Assembly: GCA_029777755.1 (NCBI GenBank)
Contig: JAKORQ010000043.1
Span: forward strand, 1-26,752
Direction of reading: 5' to 3'
Origin: Planctomycetota bacterium
GTDB lineage: Bacteria; Planctomycetota; Phycisphaerae; Tepidisphaerales; Tepidisphaeraceae
DNA: 26,752 bases
In this document: in pieces, positions 22,576 through 26,752 of the stretch
How the letters are laid out: every line of letters begins with the position of its first letter
Position numbering within the stretch: the first letter of the stretch is position 1
The notes under the pieces: generated by a model
The model's database searches: none
What the model was told of the DNA's origin: nothing
The model's input: the letters and a program-made list of their open reading frames with translations, nothing else
Made by a program: the position numbers and the translations under genes

Positions 22576-22712
22576 CTTCCACGGCGAAAGAGGAGCGAAA
22601 CCTCCCAGGATCCGAAGGCTTTTTCTGTCAACTGTGTGTGATCATTTCAACTTAACGACAGCTTTCTGGTACAACCTTGAGGTGCGGCCGGGTGCCGCGT
22701 GCATGGCCGCCT

Positions 22713-24584
22713 ATGTCACTGATGACCGACGTCACCATCGATCCGCCACAAACGAGCCCCTGGCCGAGGCGTCTGTTTCACTGGAGAGTCGTGCTGATAC
22801 TGCTCGACGTCCTGATCGGATCGACCATCATCGGTGTGCAGGCGCGGGAGTGGTTCTGGGATTACACGCAGATCGCCCGCTTCCGCTACGACATCAATCG
22901 CAACTACAGCTTTGGCAGGCAGGCCGTAGAAGAAGGCTACCTCAACGTCTACGATAACCAGCTCATTACCAACCCTCCCGAGGCGAAGAAGATCAACTAC
23001 ACGCCGCTTAGGCTCGCGCTGTTTGCCGCATGGGCCAAGTGGAATAGCTGGACGCAGGAGAACCCCGAGACCTGGCAGGAGAGCCACGAGTTCAACGGCT
23101 TTCTCATGTACTACAACACCAGCATCGAGTGGCTGGCGGCCATCGCCGCCCTGCTCTTGGTGCGTCACTGGATCTGGCGAACCGGGCCGCCCGCGCGTCC
23201 GGGCATGACACGGATCGACAAACTGCTCCACGGCTGCTTTCGCGGCATACTGGCGTTTCTGCTGGTCTGGTTCAACCCGGCATTGTTTGCCAGTGCCCAC
23301 GGCTGGCCGTCGACCGACATGTGGGTGATACCCTTCTTCCTCTGGACGGTGCTGCTGGCCTGCTGGAATCACTGGTTCCTCGCCGGGATGGTGATGGGCA
23401 TCGGCGCCATGTTCAAGGGGCAACAGCTGTTCGTGGTGCCGGTCTTTCTACTCTGGCCGATCTTCGCGGGAGAATTTGGCAAGGCACTGCGCTGGGCCTG
23501 CGGGTTTGCCTTTATGTCGGCCCTGATCCTCTCCGGCTGGCTGCTCTCGTATCCCGCCGACAACGACGTGAGCACTCCAGATCGCATCCTCGATTGGCCG
23601 GCACTGCTATGGGTGACCACGGCAGCCGCGGGGGTGCTGATCATCAATGGTTGGCGCGTGCTGCCGAAGCGATGGCGCTGGACATGGGTACCGGTGGCGC
23701 TGTTTGGCATCTGGTTGATCGTTCGGCCAAGCCTCGCCGACTTTAGCATATGGACGTGGCTGTTGATCGCCGTTTCCCTGGCCGTGACGGCCGCCGCCAT
23801 ATGGCTGCCGCTGCGGCAGCAGTGGTATTCGCTGGGAGGGGTCGTCGCGATAACGCTGATGCTTTGCATCGTGTACTTCCATGGCACCACCGGCTGGTGG
23901 GAACTTGGCTTCATGTATGGTACTGAGCGCCATCCCAACATGGTCGTGGGGCCAGGTAACAACCTGCCCGCCCTGCTGGCGGAGCGCTTCGGCTGGCGCA
24001 ATCCCAAGGAAGTGATGATGACGCTGGACATGCCCGGCTGGCTGGTCAGCTCCTCTGATGGCAGCCCGGCGACCATCGACATCCAGATACGTCATTTCCT
24101 GCTGGTCGTCTACGGCCTGTTCATGGCCATCTCCTGCATCGCCATCGCCAGGCAATGGCGGCGCAACGACCGGCGGTTCCTCGTCGCCATAATCGTGCCA
24201 TGGCTCCTGCTTTACTCGATCCCCGCACAGATGCACGAGCGGTATTTACTTTACGGCTCAACGGCGGCCGCCATCGTCATCGGCTCCAGCGTCGGCCTGA
24301 CCTTCCTGAACCTTTTTCTGGTTGCGCTGACCTTCCTGCAGACGGTTCACTGCATGATGATCACCAACCGCCTGACGAGATCGATGGCGCATCCGACTCT
24401 CAATGGCGACCTTGCCTGGTTCTGTGAGAGGATCCGCCCGGACATTTCATGGGCGGTACTGGCTGCCACCGCAGTGTTCTTCTTCGCGGCATTCACGCGC
24501 AGTCGTTGTGCAGCGCCAGCCCAAAAACAAATGGCGGCAGATGAACCGGTTGATCCATCCGCCGCTGATCAATCACAACAGTAA
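22713..24584 (+). CDS. Polytopic GT-C type glycosyltransferase, Gpi18-like
   Basis: A 623-residue membrane protein with about a dozen hydrophobic segments, starting at ATG 22713; TTG 22677 and ATG 22722 are alternatives. After a first helix (VVLILLDVLIGSTIIGVQ) comes an outward loop (ARFRYDINRNYSFGRQAVEE, then NYTPLRLALF) like that of lipid-linked-sugar GT-C enzymes. Further landmarks are HGWPSTDMWVIPFFL, FKGQQLFVVPVFLLWPI and, near the C terminus, IPAQMHERYLLYGS. The FKxQ and MHERY pairs resemble Gpi18-like mannosyltransferases. Such proteins transfer sugars from polyprenyl-phosphate donors on the outer face of the membrane; donor and acceptor here are unknown. The tail is polar and rich in Gln, Pro and Asp. 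It is divergent from mutL and ends 1 bp from valS. Confidence 0.8.
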   Translation: MSLMTDVTIDPPQTSPWPRRLFHWRVVLILLDVLIGSTIIGVQAREWFWDYTQIARFRYDINRNYSFGRQAVEEGYLNVYDNQLITNPPEAKKINYTPLRLALFAAWAKWNSWTQENPETWQESHEFNGFLMYYNTSIEWLAAIAALLLVRHWIWRTGPPARPGMTRIDKLLHGCFRGILAFLLVWFNPALFASAHGWPSTDMWVIPFFLWTVLLACWNHWFLAGMVMGIGAMFKGQQLFVVPVFLLWPIFAGEFGKALRWACGFAFMSALILSGWLLSYPADNDVSTPDRILDWPALLWVTTAAAGVLIINGWRVLPKRWRWTWVPVALFGIWLIVRPSLADFSIWTWLLIAVSLAVTAAAIWLPLRQQWYSLGGVVAITLMLCIVYFHGTTGWWELGFMYGTERHPNMVVGPGNNLPALLAERFGWRNPKEVMMTLDMPGWLVSSSDGSPATIDIQIRHFLLVVYGLFMAISCIAIARQWRRNDRRFLVAIIVPWLLLYSIPAQMHERYLLYGSTAAAIVIGSSVGLTFLNLFLVALTFLQTVHCMMITNRLTRSMAHPTLNGDLAWFCERIRPDISWAVLAATAVFFFAAFTRSRCAAPAQKQMAADEPVDPSAADQSQQ

Positions 24585-24585
24585 A

Positions 24586-26752
24586 TCAGAGCTTCGCCAG
24601 TTCGGCTTCCGCCTCGGCGAGCTGCTTGCGGGTCTGCTCGACCAGGTGGGCCGGCGCCTTGGCGATGTATCCGGGGTTCTCCAGGCGCCCCTTCATGGCA
24701 GCGATCTGCCTGGTCAACTCCTCCTTGCGTTTGGCGATGCGCTGCTTCTCCGCCTCCGGATCGACCAGCCCCTCAACGTAGATGTCGCAGCGGGCCACCG
24801 TGGATCGCACTGCGTTGGCCGGAGCCGTCACGTTGCCGCCCACGGCAGTGAGCTGGCAGGTTGCCAGCATCTCGATCGTGCTCTTGGCGCTGGTGAGCAC
24901 TTCCGCCAGTTGCTCCGCGGGAGTAGCAATAGAGACGTTCACCTGCCGCTTCACGTCCACCTTGTGTTCGTTGCGGACAGTGCGAATCGCCATGATGACG
25001 TCCTGGAGGAGCGTGAAGTCTCGCTCCGTCTCTTCATCAATTAGCGCTTCGCCTGCCGTCGGCCAGGCAGCCTTGATAAGATACCTGCTGGCGGGTGCAT
25101 CAATGATGCCATCGATGGAGCGATCCTCCAGCACATTGTTGAGCTTCCACCAGATCGTCTCGGTGATAAACGGAATCACCGGGTGCATCAGCCGCAGCGA
25201 CTGGTCAAGGGCGGCCGCCAACACTGCGGCTGACACCCTGCCGCGCTGCGGGTCCTTGAACGTCGGCTTGACGATCTCCACGTACCAGTCGCAGAAATCG
25301 CGCCAGAAGAAGTCGTAGCAAGTACGGGCGTAAACATCAAAGCGGAAGTTTTCCAGCGCCTCATTCGCCTCGGCCACCGTACGGGCCAGCCGCGAGAGAA
25401 TCCACTTGTCGGCGAGGGAAAGATCCTCCCGCGTGATCTTCACACCATCCCTGATCGTCGGGACAGACTGTAGGTTCAGCAGCGCGAAACGCGAAGCGTT
25501 CCAGATCTTGTTGCAGAAGTTTCGCCCGACGTCGAACTTCTCGCTGGTGTTCTTGCCGTTGGGCAGCTTCTTCACCGGTAGGCGGACATCCTGCGTTTCA
25601 GTCGCCATGTGTGCCAGCGTGAAGCGCAGCGCATCAGCGCCGTGCGTCTCAATGATGTCGACAGGATCGACGCCGTTGCCCTTCGACTTGCTCATCCTCT
25701 CGCCCTTGCCATCGAGGATGGTCGGGTTGATGGCAACGTGATGGAACGGAATGTGATTCGCGACCTGCGATCCCTGCTTCTCGATCTTCTCCTGTGCTTC
25801 TCCCGCTGATTCACTGGTCCACTTGTTCTCCCCCATGTTGTAAAGGTTGAACATCACCATGCGGGCCACCCAGAGGGTGATGATGTCGCGGGCGGTGACG
25901 AGAACCGTCGTCGGATTCCACCTGGCAAGATCCGGTGTCTTCTCCGGCCAGCCCAGCGTCGAGTGCGGCCAGAGGGCGCTGGAGAACCATGTGTCGAGGA
26001 CATCCGGATCCTGTACGAAACCAGCCTTCTCAAGGATCTGCTGGATGGGCGCGTCCTCGTGGCGGATGCAGACCGTGAGGCGGATCCAGCCGGGACGGTC
26101 GGCGATGTTCTCGATGCGGAGGAAATACTCACCCTGGCCTTTCAGAGTCTCGTTCCAATCGCCGCCGAGGGCGTTTCTCAGCGCCGCGAGCGTCTGGGCA
26201 TCGTAATCGTGGCCGGGCACAGGCTCAGGCCTGACGTCGGAGGGCAGTTCAACCTCCTTCGTCCAGATGGGAATCCGATGGCCCCACCAGAGCTGTCGTG
26301 AAATCGGCCAATCGCGCTTCTCGCCCAGCCAGGAGAGGTACTGCTGCGCGTGACGCTCAGGATGGAACTTGATGATCCCCCGCCGCACCACTTCCAACGC
26401 CGGCTCGGCCAGCGGCGCCATGCGAACAAACCACTGATCCGACAGGTACGGCTCGATCGGGGTCTTGGAACGATCCGAGTGCCCCACCTGGGTTTCGTAA
26501 GGCTCTTCCTTCTCCAGCAGGCCCTGGTGAGCCAGGTCCTCCACCACCTTCTTACGGGCGAGGTCTCGCCGCATGCCCGCATAGCTGCCGGCATTCTCAT
26601 TGAGCGTGCCGTCGGGATTGAGAATGTTGATGATGTCGATCTCGTCGGCCTGCCCCTTGTGACGCTGCCAGACGGCATAGTCGTTTGGATCGTGCGCGGG
26701 AGTCACCTTCACGCATCCTGTGCCGAACTTGGGATCGACAAGGATATCGTCG
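24586..26752 (-). CDS. valS: Valine--tRNA ligase (5' end outside window)
   Basis: About 721 C-terminal residues of valyl-tRNA synthetase are visible; the frame runs off the right edge, so the N terminus with its HIGH motif lies outside. The first visible residues include FGTGCVKVTPAHDPNDY, a valine-specific editing-domain signature. The ligase motif RMSKSKGNGVDP (KMSKS loop) is intact, as are WFSSALWPHSTLGWPE and DIITLWVARMVMFNL. The anticodon-binding domain follows, and the protein ends in the ValRS coiled-coil (EAEKQRIAKRKEELTRQIAA to LAEAEAELAKL). It charges tRNA-Val and corrects mischarged threonine through its editing domain. It converges on the GT-C gene with a 1-bp gap and no terminator hairpin between them. 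Confidence 0.97.
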   Translation of the reverse strand, partial: DDILVDPKFGTGCVKVTPAHDPNDYAVWQRHKGQADEIDIINILNPDGTLNENAGSYAGMRRDLARKKVVEDLAHQGLLEKEEPYETQVGHSDRSKTPIEPYLSDQWFVRMAPLAEPALEVVRRGIIKFHPERHAQQYLSWLGEKRDWPISRQLWWGHRIPIWTKEVELPSDVRPEPVPGHDYDAQTLAALRNALGGDWNETLKGQGEYFLRIENIADRPGWIRLTVCIRHEDAPIQQILEKAGFVQDPDVLDTWFSSALWPHSTLGWPEKTPDLARWNPTTVLVTARDIITLWVARMVMFNLYNMGENKWTSESAGEAQEKIEKQGSQVANHIPFHHVAINPTILDGKGERMSKSKGNGVDPVDIIETHGADALRFTLAHMATETQDVRLPVKKLPNGKNTSEKFDVGRNFCNKIWNASRFALLNLQSVPTIRDGVKITREDLSLADKWILSRLARTVAEANEALENFRFDVYARTCYDFFWRDFCDWYVEIVKPTFKDPQRGRVSAAVLAAALDQSLRLMHPVIPFITETIWWKLNNVLEDRSIDGIIDAPASRYLIKAAWPTAGEALIDEETERDFTLLQDVIMAIRTVRNEHKVDVKRQVNVSIATPAEQLAEVLTSAKSTIEMLATCQLTAVGGNVTAPANAVRSTVARCDIYVEGLVDPEAEKQRIAKRKEELTRQIAAMKGRLENPGYIAKAPAHLVEQTRKQLAEAEAELAKL

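Noticed and set aside
22625..22630. Perfect TTGACA on the minus strand upstream of mutL
   Set aside because: No acceptable -10 box lies 15-19 bp downstream; the CGGACA/TACAAT pair nearer the GTG is a better candidate.
20703..22712. Possible TTG starts at 22631 (mutL) and 22677 (GT-C gene)
   Set aside because: The added residues are not family-like. For mutL, the GTG at 22541 gives the standard N terminus.
1..26752. CRISPR arrays, insertion sequences, prophage genes, rRNA and tRNA genes
   Set aside because: No direct-repeat arrays, transposase or phage protein motifs, rRNA segments or cloverleaf-like sequences were found on reading; a covariance-model scan was not possible here.

Overview
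The window is high-GC bacterial chromosome, read here as Planctomycetota and probably Phycisphaerae or a relative. Three things point that way: a HYExAFE-family gene (a planctomycete family), a multi-pass VWA protein of a type common in that phylum, and housekeeping genes (rpsT, glyQS, def, mutL, valS) scattered singly among lineage-specific genes instead of sitting in canonical operons. I see no phage, insertion sequence, CRISPR array, rRNA or tRNA. The assignment rests on remembered family distributions, not on a search.

Layout. Positions 1-5333 hold the end of a PhnP-like metallo-hydrolase followed by a large membrane VWA protein (+). An orphan MalG-type sugar ABC permease (-) comes next. 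Then there is a four-gene plus-strand block: a HYExAFE protein with a PD-(D/E)XK-like motif set, a small secreted/membrane protein, and two small exported proteins that are paralogs of each other, closed by a strong terminator. A 366-bp gap with no convincing gene follows. Positions 5700-10095 are all minus strand: a TTG-start TPR protein, then rpsT with its own promoter and terminator, then glyQS with a gene resembling the tRNA-queuosine mannosyltransferase (QTMAN/DUF3524) 8 bp behind it.

Positions 10258-14806 are plus strand: peptide deformylase, a GH38 alpha-mannosidase, and an EamA-like transporter starting one base after the mannosidase stop. These last two look like a mannoside-use pair. 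Positions 14748-16332 (-) carry a DUF1440-like membrane protein followed by a membrane-anchored AAA-type lipoprotein with eroded ATPase motifs, whose end overlaps the transporter gene by 59 bp. Positions 16484-18271 (+) hold an Ldh-family dehydrogenase with a clear terminator, then an unusual hairpin-rich leader before an unrecognised small gene. DUF1854 (-), a PanE-like reductase (+) and a membrane-anchored peroxiredoxin-like protein lacking the catalytic cysteine (+) follow. A bidirectional terminator then faces mutL (-). The right end has a GT-C membrane glycosyltransferase (Gpi18-like) divergent from mutL and convergent, with a 1-bp gap, on valS (-), whose 5' part lies outside the window.

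The items most worth following up are the HYExAFE plus tandem-paralog block, the QTMAN-like enzyme with an altered EX7E motif next to glyQS, the degenerate AAA lipoprotein, and the hairpin-rich leader at 17646-17881.
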